64,000 bases of DNA from Areca catechu (lineage: Eukaryota; Streptophyta; Magnoliopsida; Arecales; Arecaceae): positions 39,783,210 to 39,847,209 of the forward strand of contig CM038047.1 of assembly GCA_021397845.1 (NCBI GenBank). Reading direction: 5' to 3'. Positions 1 to 10,161 of the stretch are shown one piece after another; position 1 is the first letter of the stretch, and the number at the start of each line of letters is the position of its first letter. Position numbers and translations under genes: made by a program. Under the pieces are notes generated by a model that did not search any database, was not told the origin of the DNA, and worked only from the letters and a program-made list of their open reading frames with translations.

Positions 1-728
1 TGCAAGTAGTGGCTGTTGAAAAAACCGTTATACCCGGGATTTGTTTAATCTGAGATTTCGGACCACGTGGGTGGTTGCAACAACCTAAACAGATTTCAAC
101 CGTTTATCCAAGAACCCCACGTGTTCCAAATCCTCCTCTTTAAGCATTGATCCGAAGTGATCTTTACATTCTCTTTAGTAGTACTCCTGAAGGGAATGTC
201 AGCTTTACACTTCGGATCTTTCTTAGACGATAAAAATAAACACTTACAATCTTTAGGTTGAAGAAGTCAAAGATATTTGCCCAAGATATCAAGTCTTCGG
301 ATTAAGACAGTTGCACGGAGCTGAAAACATTCAACATCATCCTCAGACTGAGATAAAAATACAAAGCCGAAGACCCAGAGTATAATCTCCTTTAGACAAT
401 AGGCCGAAGATAATAAGTACGATCTCCGGACAAGAATAATAATATGAATCCGAAGACAGAGAAAGCATCCTGGATCATAAATGCAAAACCATATACTTTA
501 GACAGTCTTCGGATTAATGTGGATGCACGAAACCGAAGATAGTAATCAATTTGTTTCCCAAACAATCAAGCATCGTCTTCGGACTGAAATAATGATATGA
601 AGCCGAAGACTTAGGATCAGCAACGAGAAGATAACAGCGTGAAGCCGAAGATTCCTCTTGCCATTTGATATAACTTTATAAAATAAAGAATGATTAATTA
701 ATTAAAATAAAATAGGGATATCATAACA
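1..728 (-). mobile_element. 3' LTR of a Tat-type Ty3/gypsy element, cut by the window edge
   Basis: Read on the minus strand this LTR begins TGTTATGATATCCC at 728, directly after a polypurine tract, and continues leftward past the window start. Positions 240-660 are crowded with the motif CCGAAGAC and its complement GTCTTCGG, often in facing pairs. Positions 1-46 recur inverted at 3983-4028. The upstream end and any target duplication lie outside the window. The LTR family is inferred from similarity to the LTRs at 36959-37843 and 43676-44559. Confidence 0.75.
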
Positions 729-744
729 GTTGTCCCCCACTCCC
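729..744 (-). other. Polypurine tract beside the 3' LTR
   Basis: On the minus strand the sequence gggagtgggggacaac directly precedes the LTR start TGTTATG. Equivalent tracts sit beside the LTRs at 5620, 32737 and 37843, which fixes the element's orientation as minus although its gene reads plus. Confidence 0.7.
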
Positions 745-1330
745 AGTTTCGAAATGATTATATTTCGAAAAATAGGAGTATTTCAGTTTTGTCTTTTATC
801 GATAACCGTCAAATAATGATGGCAAAACCCTGACGCATCTTTTTGCCATAACTGTCTGGTGGCGCAACAAAACGTGGCAAGGACACGCGTCACTCTACCA
901 TAGGCGGCCTCAAAAGAAAACGCCTCGATTCTGAAAAATCTCGAAAAATTCCCAGAAAAGGGGTTTAAAATTGACAGGGATCAGACACGTAGTGGTCATC
1001 CTGAACGTGGAGATCTCATTGGCATGATCTCAGCCAATACCATAGTTTCACGCGGATTGCCATGACTTATCCCATTAATGAACCGTACCAAGGATCGAAA
1101 CCGTCAATACGGTGCACAACCGTTTAGTCTTTCGAACCGTCTCGAAGGTCTCCCCCTTCTTCACCTATAAAAAGATAGGTGAATTTGAGAGAGACTTTCT
1201 TTCACATTCGTGCCCTTGGATTTTCCAGTTCTTACTGCAGTCTTTCATCTTCCCCAGTGGTCCAGTCTACCATCTTTATCCTTTTACAGGTTAGAGGTCC
1301 TTCTTCCCTTCTGTTTCCTTACTCCTTTCA

Positions 1331-3449
1331 ATGCCAGGGTCCTCTGGGGATTCTTCCTCCACTTCCGGCAATGGTTCACCGGTAAGTGAAACGGGTAGGG
1401 TTCTACCCGAACGAGAGGCCGTTAGGATTCCAATGGGAGGTGGTGTCAGTAGGGACCTTCAGGGTGAATCCAGTAGGGGGAGAATTTCCCATAGGAAACG
1501 GAGTCCGGAATGATTACCGGAATCCGTTCAGAGTTCCTTTACCCTTGCCAAAATAGAAGAAATAAAACAATGTTACCACATTCCATGCACCTTCAACATG
1601 ATCCTTCCATAATCCGATGAAAGGGTAGATAAGCCTCCCATCCGATCCATAGCCATATACGAAGACCATCTTAAAGTGGGTCTTCGGCTTCCTCTTCATC
1701 CTTTTTTTATGAAAATCTTTAATTTGTATCAAATAGTCCAGGCTCAACTGACCCCCAATAGTTTTAGGAACATCTGCGGGTTCTTAGTACTTTGCAAACT
1801 TAGGAATGTAGAGCCGAAGACATCCATGTTTACTTCCCTATTCATGTTGAAAAGAGACTTTCACGGCAAAGGGTGGTGGGTCATAGGTCCTCGGCCTGGC
1901 CGAAGACTACTGAAGGGAACCCCCAGTGCGATACATGGATGGAAGCCTTGCTTCTTTTTCGTGTATTATATTCACTGGGGCTTCAATACTGAGTGGACGG
2001 CCCCGCGCTTGGATGCGAATGCCGGCAAAAGGGTATTAAAGGCCGATGCCAGAGATTTCGAAACCCTGTCAGAACCGGAGATCCCTTCCCTTAAGGAGCT
2101 GCTGAGGGAAGAGAATCTTCATCGTGCTCATATCAGTGAAGTCCCAATATTAGGTATAGAATGAGTGGTCTTCGGATTTTTCTTGCTTCTCTTCTTCATT
2201 CGTATATGCATTACAATTTTCTTGTTTCCACTTGCAGGCAAGAAAATGAAGCCTCAACTTGACAAGGTTAGGCAGGCTTCTAGAAAAAGGGGGGTAGCCG
2301 CTCCCGCAACAATCGAAGCTCAAAAGAAAAGAAGGGCAGAAAAAGGTTCTAGTACGTCTCCGATGAGGCCTGTACTAGATGAGGACAGTCCCTCTACTTC
2401 TCCGGCGCCAGCTGGTTCCACCAGAAGCCCGCCTCCGAGGACATCCCCTCCGAAGAGCCCTCAACACGCACTATCCATGAGCCAGCGAGATATAAATTTC
2501 AACAAAGAATCTGTGATTGCCCTTCCAGAAGATAGAAGTCAAGAGAGGGCAAAATACCGATCCGAAGAGGACCCTAGGTGGAACGCCACTTTGGAGAGAG
2601 GGTGCAACATGGATTTCACTACCTTCTCGGATCGAGAAGGTTTAAAAAATCCCGAACTGGCAAGAGAATTATTAAAGCGCACTCTACTCCCAAAGGTCTG
2701 GGACAACGTCAAGTCCCGATGCATCGAAGAAATCTCGGACTCGGTGTTTTCCTCTGCTTTGAAGGTAAATACTCATACTGTATTATACTTAGGTTTACAT
2801 TTACTAATATTTCCCTTTGTTCTGGCAGATGATGCATGACATTACTCACATGGAGGAGAGCATCTTCGATTTTCAAGTAACTTACAGGAAGATGAAGGAA
2901 GAGATGAAAATGGCCAAAGCCGAAAAGACCATAGCCGAGGAGCAAAGACAAGCTATGGAGGAAAAACTTGCCCGAAATAATGCTTCGGTTCAAAGTCTGA
3001 AGACCGAAATGGATAAACTCCGATTGGAACGTGCCGAACAAGAGGCGAGATCCAAGAAAAAGAAGGCCAAGATTCGGTCCTTGGAGGTCTCTCTTAAGGA
3101 AGCGAACAAACGCTCCGAAGAAGCTTCCAAAAGAAAAGAAGAGGCTATTGAGGAAAACCGATCTCTAAAGGATCATTTAGAGAGAGCCGTAGAAGACTAT
3201 AAGGCATCTCCGGTCTTCGAAGCTGAAATGGTTAAGGCCGGGACTCATGGCTATCGAGGAGGCTTTAATGACGGAGTAGAGGAAGTACAAAAACTTTACC
3301 CGGACTTGGACATTTCAAGCATCCAGTTATTTGATCTTGAAAGTCCAACTGCACCTGAACTCCAAGCGGACTCCGAAGCACCAGTATTGGCCGAAGAAAC
3401 CACAGGTCCGATTGATTTAGCCGATGAAGCTCCTTCAGGAAATTTGTAA
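1331..3449 (+). pseudogene. Spliced antisense coiled-coil protein gene of a Tat-type element (PF04195-like)
   Basis: This gene runs antisense to its element. Three exons fit together in frame: 1331-2153, 2238-2764 and 2829-3449, about 656 residues. Introns are GT-AG (gtatag...ttgcag and gtaaat...tggcag). Exon 1 contains a globular block with VQAQLTPNSFRNICGFLVL, LKRDFHGKGWWV and AIHGWKPCFFF, resembling the Pfam group called putative gypsy type transposon (PF04195, assigned from memory). Exon 2 is basic and then Ser/Pro-rich. Exon 3 is a long Lys/Glu coiled coil that ends with GYRGGFNDGVEEVQKLYPDLD and an acidic tail. Two in-frame stops, TGA at 1511 and TAA at 1610, break exon 1; the rest is open. 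Start ATG 1331 is the first in this frame with coding character. The biochemical role is unknown; such extra genes are known between pol and the 3' LTR of Tat elements. Confidence 0.75.
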
Positions 3450-3599
3450 TAATTTTTTTTTTAGGAATGTAAGAAAATCATTATCAATAAAAACTCTTTT
3501 TAGAATTTTCACTTGCATGTAATAGAATAGAAATTTTTTCAAGTACAAAGTCTTCAGTCTTAAGATAAAAGAAATCCAAAGAATAATCAAGTCTTGAAA

Positions 3600-3982
3600 C
3601 AGTTGGAGGTTAAGATAGGCTGATCGGACCTATCTCAGCAATTTGTAAGGTAGATCCAGAGATCATCCTTATACCATTTTGTATTAATAGTTAAGACAGG
3701 CTGATCACGCCCACCTCGGCATTTCGGGAAGTAGATCCTGAGATCATCTCCATGCCTTTTAGATTAAGATGGACCATTTTGGGTCCAACTCGGCACTTCG
3801 TGAGGTAGATCCGGAGATCATCTCAATGCCTTTTAGATTAAGATGGACCATTTTGGATCCAACTCGGCACTTCGTGAGGTAGATCCGGAGATCATCTCAA
3901 TGCCTTTTAGATTAAGATGGACCATTTTGGGTCCAACTCGGCACTTCGTGAGGTAGGTCCGGAGACCATCCTTATGCTTTTT
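3600..3982. repeat. Tandem repeat, 74 bp unit, beside the antisense gene
   Basis: Three near-identical units start at about 3768, 3842 and 3916, a spacing of 74 bp, each carrying gatggaccattttgg and ggtagatccggagatcatc. Two more diverged units (gataggctgatcgg, gacaggctgatcac) lie upstream. Related units of 77-90 bp occur in the neighbouring element at 5860-6200, which links the two families. Confidence 0.85.
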
Positions 3983-4339
3983 AAACAAACCCCGGGTATA
4001 ACGACTTTTCCGACAGCCACTACTTGTAGTTAAGAAATGGTTGCGCTTGACAACCTCTGTAATCGTAAGTAGTTACGTTGGAGCCTATAAATACTGATAA
4101 GAGGGGACGCTCTAGGGATCCGAACTCGGGGGCTTACATATCATTTTCGATTCCTTTCTTCCCCATCCTTGCTTCGATAAGCTTTCCATTCTGCTATTGC
4201 TTGGGTCTCTTCTGACTTTGGTATCGAAGTGTCCCCCGCCGGAAAATCTCCGGTCAGGGATCTGTGTTGCAGGTTCTGGTTCGCGACGGCTCAGTGGAAG
4301 GATCACTCCATCCGGTTGACGGAGATTCAGCGTCAACAA
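3983..4339 (+). mobile_element. Inverted LTR fragment closing the element
   Basis: Positions 3983-4028 are the reverse complement of 1-46 with only a few mismatches. The sequence continues into an LTR end in plus orientation: a TATA box, a leader resembling the minus-strand LTR at 36959-37843 (tataaatact, then aagtgtcccccgccggaaaatctccgg), and the terminus cgtcaaca at 4339. No primer site follows, so this end abuts flanking DNA. Its orientation is opposite to the LTR at 1-728, which is not normal for an LTR pair. Confidence 0.7.
4086..4093 (+). promoter_or_regulatory. TATA box of the LTR fragment
   Basis: TATAAATA lies in the LTR fragment. The same TATAAATA occurs at matching positions of other LTRs in the window (45490-45497 and 56080-56087). 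Confidence 0.6.
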
Positions 4340-4752
4340 TATGTAATTGCATTCATTAAATCATTTTAAGCCCAACTAAGGCACCGAACCATATACTCAC
4401 TAATTGACTTTGACAAATGTAGCATGCCAACAATCCTCGACCCATAATAACCATGTTTCAAAGGAGATGGCCATCTTTTATATATAGTCTTGCATACAAA
4501 ATTAGCATAGAGATAAATTCCTATCTTGTAGGAACCAAAGAAACATCAAGGACCTTATAGTTAATAAGTGGTGCACACACTTATAATTAATAGTTAGTAA
4601 GTGGTGCAAGGAAAACAATAGCCCAACAAAAGCTTTTATGCAATGTGCCAACTTGTATTGTTCGAGACACTAGAAAGTTGATATTCCATTTGTTATTAAT
4701 TAACATATAGTTTCAAATTTGGCCAATATTATTAACTCAAAGATCATGAAGT
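4340..4752. other. Spacer without recognised feature
   Basis: This stretch is AT-rich and has no long reading frame. I see no terminal repeats or gene similarity in it. Confidence 0.5.
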
Positions 4753-4948
4753 GCTCTTTGTCCCGTTCTACAAACCGGTATCTTAGTGATGTCAAGTTGA
4801 CGTACTTATTATTAGGTGGGAAGAGATTACAAAAATTTGAGCATCTCAAATCAAATATTACCTGGCAAGATGGGGACCTACGGGGATAGCTACATTGAGA
4901 TTTATCCCCTATTCCTTTTCTTTATCAAAAATAAATAAATAAATAAAT
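4753..4948 (+). mobile_element. 5'-truncated SINE copy
   Basis: It matches the central and 3' parts of the SINE at 10162-10487: cttagtgatgtcaagttgacg, then a tail module ggggatagctacattgaga followed by tttatcccctattcc and an A-rich run of (aaat) units. The tRNA-like head is missing. No target duplication was found. Confidence 0.6.
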
Positions 4949-5155
4949 CATGAAGTGCATTATCGAGGAGCTTGGCATCCGATTTTTGCTTGACCATGCC
5001 AGCGAATGTTTGGCCCTTGCACACTAGCATTTTATTTGAGTCTTCGCATATGGTTAAAATTGTCAATGCACATATTATCCCCTATTTAAAATTTATTATA
5101 CATAGGGTGTACACACTTACAAACCGGGCTAAGGAGTAAAAAAAAAATGTCTATT
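4949..5155. other. Short spacer before the LTR element
   Basis: No gene or repeat is recognised here. Confidence 0.4.
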
Positions 5156-5160
5156 GAAAT
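5156..5160. repeat. Target site duplication, left (GAAAT)
   Basis: GAAAT directly precedes the LTR start TGTTGCG and is repeated after the right LTR at 9394-9398. Confidence 0.85.
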
Positions 5161-5620
5161 TGTTGCGACTAAATCACCCGTGGCTGAGGCTTCGACGGCG
5201 TCGGGCATCCCGCTTGCTCTTCCCACCGGCTCCTGGGGCGCGGATGAAGTCCTGCAAAAAATCCTGGACCAGATTTCTGGCGGGTGACACTCCGACGCTC
5301 AAGTCAGTAGGGCGATCTAGGCAGCAACAGAATGGAGAATTCAAGAATAGCATAGATAGAAAAAGGAGTGAGTAGAGTGGCCTAACTTGGGCCTGTTGGC
5401 CTTAGACCTTGTTTACCCTTGGGAGGTCCCCTCTTACCCTATTTATAGAGGTTGTAATAACCAAATATGGTTATAGCCGTTATAACCAAATAACCAAATA
5501 ACCGAAGGTGATTGTAACCGAATAACCAAATAACCAAAGGTGGTTGTAGCCGAATAATCGAATAATCGAAGGTGGTTGAGGTGGTTATGATAAATGAGGC
5601 CAAGTGACAGGGTCATAATA
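5161..5620 (-). repeat. 3' LTR
   Basis: It is a direct repeat of 8950-9393. Positions 5455-5590 contain short repeats of the type aaccgaataaccaaata. The terminal ataaca of the other copy is ataata here. Confidence 0.9.
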
Positions 5621-5636
5621 TCGCCCCCCACTCCCG
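5621..5636 (-). other. Polypurine tract
   Basis: On the minus strand cgggagtggggggcga precedes the LTR. It is nearly the same as the tracts at 729-744 and 37844-37858. Confidence 0.7.
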
Positions 5637-5689
5637 AGCTAAAAATGTTGCTAGTGAACTACTTTTGGCTTTGATTCTATTTTTAGTGA

Positions 5690-6200
5690 AGGGAGTAATA
5701 AGTAATAGCCTTTGTACTTTGTCAGTTGGCCGATTAAATCTGCCTTTGATAGTGATAGAGAATAAGATAGGCTGGTCAGATTATCACTAAGTTGCTGAGT
5801 AATATATGTTGATTATATATACTTTGGTACGTCACCGGATTTGCCACAAAATAGACCATATAGGTCATCCCTGAATAAAGGTTAAGACAAGCTGGTTGGG
5901 GCCATTTTGGCACTTCATTAGATTTATCATAGTGTAGACCACATGAGTCATTCTTGAGCCTTTGAAAGAGAACAAGACAGGCTGATCAAGCCCACGTCGG
6001 TACTTCTAGGATAGATCGCGTAAATCATATTTATATCTTTAATAGAGAATAAGACAGGCTGATCAGGCCCGCCTTGGCACTTCATAGGATAGATCACGTA
6101 GATCATCCTTATGCCTTTGATAGAGAATGAGACAGGCTAATTAAGCCCACCTCGGTACTTCTTGGATAGATCACGTAGATCATCCTTATGCTTTTAATAG
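5690..6200. repeat. Tandem repeat, 77-90 bp unit
   Basis: Units begin with gacaggctgatca at 5976, 6053 and 6131, and a diverged unit begins at about 5886. They contain ggcacttcataggatagatc and gatcatccttatgcc. They resemble the 74 bp units at 3768-3982. Confidence 0.8.
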
Positions 6201-6460
6201 GGAATAAGATAGGCTTCAGTAAGCCTTTCCATAGGCTTCAGTAGGCCCTAATAAGATAGGTTTCAGTGAGCCTTTCCATAGGCTTCAGTGGACCCTGATA
6301 AGATAAGATTTAGTGAGCCTTTCCATGGACTTCAGTGGGCCTTGATAAGATAGGCTTCAGTGGGCCTTTCCATGGGCTTCAGTGGGCCCTGATAAGATAG
6401 ACTTGAGCCTTTCTATGGGCTTCAGTGGGTCCTGATGAGATAGGCTTCAGTAGGTAGACT
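6201..6460. repeat. Short tandem repeat (ggcttcagtgggcc)
   Basis: Alternating modules ggcttcagtgggcc, tttccatggg and tgataagatag recur about six times with few changes. No coding sense is apparent. Confidence 0.75.
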
Positions 6461-6789
6461 CAGAGATATATCAACATATTCTGTGGATCTTTCTTCAAAA
6501 ACATGTAGCTGGGAAATGATTTTAAGAATCTCAAAAGTTAAAGAATCTCTTATGGCTTAAGAGTAAGCCTATAATTCTCATCTATAATCTCCTCTGAAGC
6601 CTGTAGTTTGCATCACGAAATGAAGGATTCTATTTATGAAAAGTGTAGGGTAACGACATACTTATAGTTTTGGACGTGGCGTTGCCTCTTGGCCCATGCT
6701 TCATCTTCCTTGGATGCCTTTATGGGTCTTTGTGGCCTTCACGGGCCATGATGTGCCTTCATGGGCCTTTGTGGGCTTCCTTTAGCTCA
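6461..6789. other. Element interior without assignable sequence
   Basis: It contains short repeats of the type cttcatgggcctttgtgggc near 6710-6780. No protein similarity was recognised. Confidence 0.4.
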
Positions 6790-7004
6790 TCATTTGCTAA
6801 GAGCTGGGAGCTGAACTCCACCGTACGCTAGGAGAGCATGGTGATGGTGAAGGCCATTGGGAATCCAAACTTCACGTTATCACCAGCATCATAATATCTT
6901 CTAGCAGGGTCAATACCAACATCACTACCATTTTTTAGAGCAGCGTCACCATGCCAAAGTACGCGCTGGTTGACCAGCAGTTTCCCAGATCTTTGTGGGC
7001 TCTG
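6790..7004 (-). pseudogene. Captured fragment of a GH9 endo-1,4-beta-glucanase (cellulase)
   Basis: The minus-strand translation contains RSGKLLVNQRVLWHGDAAL and RYYDAGDNVKFGFPMAFT, then TMLS, a stop, and RTVEFSSQLL. This is the N-terminal part of plant glycosyl hydrolase family 9 enzymes, which cut cellulose-type glucans in the wall; YDAGDN is a family hallmark. The C-terminal catalytic region is absent. It is in the same open frame as the isomerase fragment that precedes it, giving a chimeric frame (7394-6828). A stop after TMLS interrupts the family sequence. Confidence 0.85.
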
Positions 7005-7061
7005 ATCCGAGCAGAGAGCCAGGACTGTCCTCAGCAACACGGGTGATCTCCATAAGGACCA

Positions 7062-7501
7062 TGGCAGAATGATGGCGTACTGCTCCTTGGTGAGGTGGCG
7101 AGTGGCCACGAGGGCGACGACGATGGTTTCACCGAATAGCATCTGGATCACTATCGACATCACGGGGGCCAGATCGGAGGGGTAGAGCTCCCATTCCAAG
7201 GAGAGGTGGACGTTCATGTCGTAGAGCATGGCAAGGCTGTTGCCTTCCACGAAGGTCATTGACATGAGGAATGCCCCCTTAGCCCGCATGCAGGGCACAA
7301 GGCAGTGGAGCTCATCGGAGGACCCCGACTTGGAGAGGAGGACCAGGACATCAATGGCACAGAGGGATCCGATGTCGCTATGGAGGGCATCCACGGGGGG
7401 AGGAAGGTGGCACGGGAGAAGCCCAGAGAGGCGAGGGTATGGGAGAGTTTCTGGGTGATGAGGCCGGACTTATCGATGTCGGAGAAGAAGAAGACGCCAT
7501 C
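7062..7501 (-). pseudogene. Captured fragment of arabinose-5-phosphate isomerase (SIS domain)
   Basis: Two overlapping minus-strand frames match the plant KpsF/GutQ-type sugar isomerase that interconverts ribulose-5-phosphate and arabinose-5-phosphate. The first covers GVFFFSDIDKSGLITQKLSH and TLASLGFSRATFLPP; after a frameshift near 7390 the second covers MDALHSDIGSLCAIDVLVLL, SKSGSSDELH, then MRAKGAFLMSMTFVEGN and ATRHLTKEQYA. KSG and SKSG are the phosphosugar-binding signatures of SIS domains. The C-terminal CBS domains are missing. A second, shorter copy of the same gene region lies at 34185-34475 in a different element. Confidence 0.85.
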
Positions 7502-7504
7502 GGT

Positions 7505-8305
7505 GAGGTGGATCTCAGTTGAGCTGATCCCAATGAGGTGGAACTCAAAGTAGAACCCACGGAGCATATCCTAGTGGGGTTGATCCCAGCGAAGCTGATC
7601 CTAGTGAAGCAGATCCCAGCGAGGTCCATGGCAGCGAAGCGAGTCATGGCAAGGGGAAGACTAGAGCGGTTACATGTGGGCGAGTCTCTGGAAGAGGGAG
7701 ATACTGACAAAGGCGTCGACGAGAGGGTCACCTGGATAGATCCATTTTAAAGTGGTGACGATGGTGAGCAGACCCTTCAAAACAGGTAGATCCCGGAGAG
7801 GCTCCGAAAGGTGGAGATCTACACAGGCGGCGTTCTCCTGATCATTGGCTCGGCCCTTTTGACGAGGCGGAGGAGGTGCCCCATGCCGTTCTCCTTGATG
7901 GTGAGCTTATCATAGTGCCGGTGCCGGCGAGGGAGGCGAGGGCGGAGAGCCCGTGGGTGTTGATCGGGCGGAGTCGGAGAGGACATTAAGGGAGCCAGAG
8001 GTAGAAGGGCCTTGCAATACGGTCGTCCCAGTTGGAGTCGATCGGAGCGAAAGGCGTCGATCGGAAGGGACTGCGGGTCCGTGGTTGCTGAGGGTGCCAA
8101 TCCGACGGGCGGCCGAGCACTTGTGGCCATCGATCCTACCGTGTAAAGGGAAGATCGATCGTGGAGAGGCCAAGTGGGGGCTTGCGGTCATCTTGCGACA
8201 CCGATGCATGCCAAGCGATGGGTGCCGATGGAGATGCGGTGACATTCTCCACCGGATATGCTGCGATGGCCCTTGCCGTTGATGATGGCGCGAGTAGCTA
8301 GGCGA
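7505..8305 (-). other. Element interior, probable gene-derived sequence of unknown source
   Basis: This is GC-rich, with several open frames on both strands and codon-like composition. The minus-strand stretch with KLTIKENGMGHLLRLVKRAE may be exonic, but I do not recognise the gene. Confidence 0.3.
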
Positions 8306-8307
8306 AG

Positions 8308-8564
8308 GCCGAGCTGATTGATGAGGGCGACGGTGAACCAGTACCCTAGGACGGTACCACAAAGCGCGATCAAAGTCAGGGCCCTGGCAATTCTGAACAC
8401 TTCTTCGACAGCGTTCATGGTAGCGGCCTTGGGGATTCATCCGATGGTGCTAGAGGAAGGGCAGAGGAGTAGCTCTTGAAGGTGACAGAGATGGCGATGG
8501 CGACCATGCTGCCAGCGAGGATGCCGATGACCCGCATGGCAAAGACGGCCACAATGAAGGCATC
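8308..8564 (-). pseudogene. Captured fragments of a PHT1-type phosphate transporter
   Basis: Two minus-strand pieces match plant high-affinity H+/phosphate symporters of the major facilitator superfamily. The first (8564-8476) reads DAFIVAVFAMRVIGILAGSM, a membrane helix. The second (8418-8308) reads MNAVEEVFRIARALTLIALC followed by GTVLGYWFTVALINQLG. Their order is that of the intact protein, but over 100 residues between them and both ends are missing. Neither piece can be functional. Confidence 0.8.
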
Positions 8565-8931
8565 ACAGGTCTTCTTCGACCTCCCCTTCCTCGCCTCGTC
8601 GGATCCATCCTTGTCGATGCCACTGTGGGGCGCAGCAGCTAGGCCATTCTCAAAGACCGGCGGCTTCTTAGAGGCAGCAGCGAGTGTCTGGCCATCGACT
8701 TGGTCGGGTGGAAGGTTCGCCTAATGGGACTTCCTTTTGCGGTTGCCGGAGGTGTTACCATTCGGATTAGACTCCACCGGAAGATCCCACCACTACACTG
8801 CCGGTGGCGGCTGCTGGCATCGTTCTTACCACCGGAGCAGTTCTTGTCGGTGCCGCTTTCCAGGTTTGCTCTTCCCTCTTCCACCTTGTATTTCTTGAAA
8901 TTCTCCTTTCCAAGAGGGCGATAACGGCTTC

Positions 8932-8948
8932 CTACCTGGCGCGCCAAT
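8932..8948 (-). other. Primer binding site
   Basis: The minus-strand sequence TTGGCGCGCCAGGTAG starts a few bases after the 5' LTR end. The full-length element at 45726 has the related TGGCATGCCAGGTAGGG. Confidence 0.75.
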
Positions 8949-8949
8949 C

Positions 8950-9393
8950 TGTTACAGCTAAATCACCCATGGTTGAGGTTTCGACAGTGTCGGGCATCCC
9001 ACTCGCTCTTCCCACAGGCTCCTGGGACGCGGATGGAGACCTGTAAAAAACCCCGGACCGGATTTCCGGCCGGAGACACTTCAACGCTCAAGTCAGTAGG
9101 GCGGTCTAGGCAGCAACATAATGGAGAATTCAAGAATAGCATAAATGGAAAAAAGAGTGAGTAGAGTGGCCTAACTTGGGCCTGTTAGCCTTAGACCTTA
9201 TTTACCCATGGGAGGTTCCCTCTTATCCTATTTATAGGGGTTGTAATAACCAAATATAATTATAGTTGTTATAATCGAATAACCAAATAATCGAAGGTGA
9301 TTATAACCGAATATGGTTATAGCCGAATAACCGAATAACCGAAGGTGATTGAAGTAGTTATAATAAATGAGGCCAAGTGATAGGGTCATAACA
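8950..9393 (-). repeat. 5' LTR
   Basis: It starts on the minus strand with TGTTATGACC at 9393 and ends gtaaca at 8950. It is a direct repeat of 5161-5620. Confidence 0.9.
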
Positions 9394-9398
9394 GAAAT
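9394..9398. repeat. Target site duplication, right (GAAAT)
   Basis: GAAAT matches 5156-5160. Confidence 0.85.
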
Positions 9399-10150
9399 CA
9401 AGGATCAAATATTAAGTTTTGATGAATAGTATCTTCTTCTCGTCTTTCTTCATTAGTTCCAATTTATTAGCTTGCTTCAAATGGAGTCACTTGTAGCTAG
9501 CTATTCAGGTACTCAGTTTGATTTTGGGGGGTTTACCAAGAAGAAATTTGATGTGAAACCATTAGAGGTGATCCGAACCGGAAGATTTTACCCTTCAAAA
9601 TGGTCAATAAATGCCCATGCAAGAGAGAGTAGGTCATGCTGCAAGTCGAGAGAACTCGACAAAGAAGAAATATGCAAAACAAAAAAATGATAGACAAGCT
9701 GAAGAGGTAGAGTTTTATCATCATACACTTTGTGCGAAAATAGAAAAAAAAGAAGAAGATGTTATATTTTTTAAATGTTAGATCTTTCAAGGAGTTGTTT
9801 AATGAATTTTGTTTTTTCGAAAAAGAAGCTCCATGCCAAAACACATCAAACTAACTAAAACCAGATAGTTAGGTGCTATTCATTTCAGAATTTTACATGA
9901 ATTCTTTGATTTATTTATAATAGTTTCTATTCATCTTATAAATCCGTCCATGAAGTATTAATTTTAGGGGCTTTTAACTCCCGGATTATTTGCAGAATGG
10001 ATTGAAACTTTTAATTTTTGTTGATCCAAATTATAACTCCCGGTTCAATTTTTAATTAAAAGTTATTTTTTAATTTTAAAAAATAAAAATATTTTTTATT
10101 TTGGCATGCTTCTCTTTTCAAAAGTTGAGAGCGTGTGATTTCCTTTACAT
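9399..10150. other. AT-rich spacer without recognised feature
   Basis: A 72-codon open frame near 9472-9690 has no recognisable similarity and no family support. The rest is AT-rich. Confidence 0.4.
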
Positions 10151-10161
10151 TGTGATATCCT

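Larger units (their letters stand above)
5161..9393 (-). mobile_element. Complete non-autonomous LTR retrotransposon carrying host gene fragments
   Basis: Both ends are defined: direct LTRs at 5161-5620 and 8950-9393, and the 5 bp duplication GAAAT at 5156-5160 and 9394-9398. On the minus strand the 5' LTR (8950-9393) ends gtaaca and is followed by a primer site TTGGCGCGCCAGGTAG. A polypurine tract precedes the 3' LTR. The 3.3 kb interior has no gag, protease, RT or integrase. It holds two tandem-repeat blocks and pieces of at least three unrelated host genes, all on the element's sense strand. The LTRs differ at very roughly one base in seven to ten by eye, so the insertion is old. Confidence 0.9.

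Noticed and set aside
1514..1747. 77-codon minus-strand open frame
   Set aside because: It is opposite to exon 1 of the antisense gene, whose plus-strand reading is supported by homologous copies.
6828..7394. A functional host isomerase or cellulase gene
   Set aside because: Only parts of each domain are present, with a frameshift and a stop, between the LTRs of a mobile element.
7910..8440. 176-codon minus-strand open frame
   Set aside because: It overlaps the recognised phosphate transporter fragment in another frame and has Arg/Ser/Pro-rich composition typical of shadow frames in GC-rich DNA.
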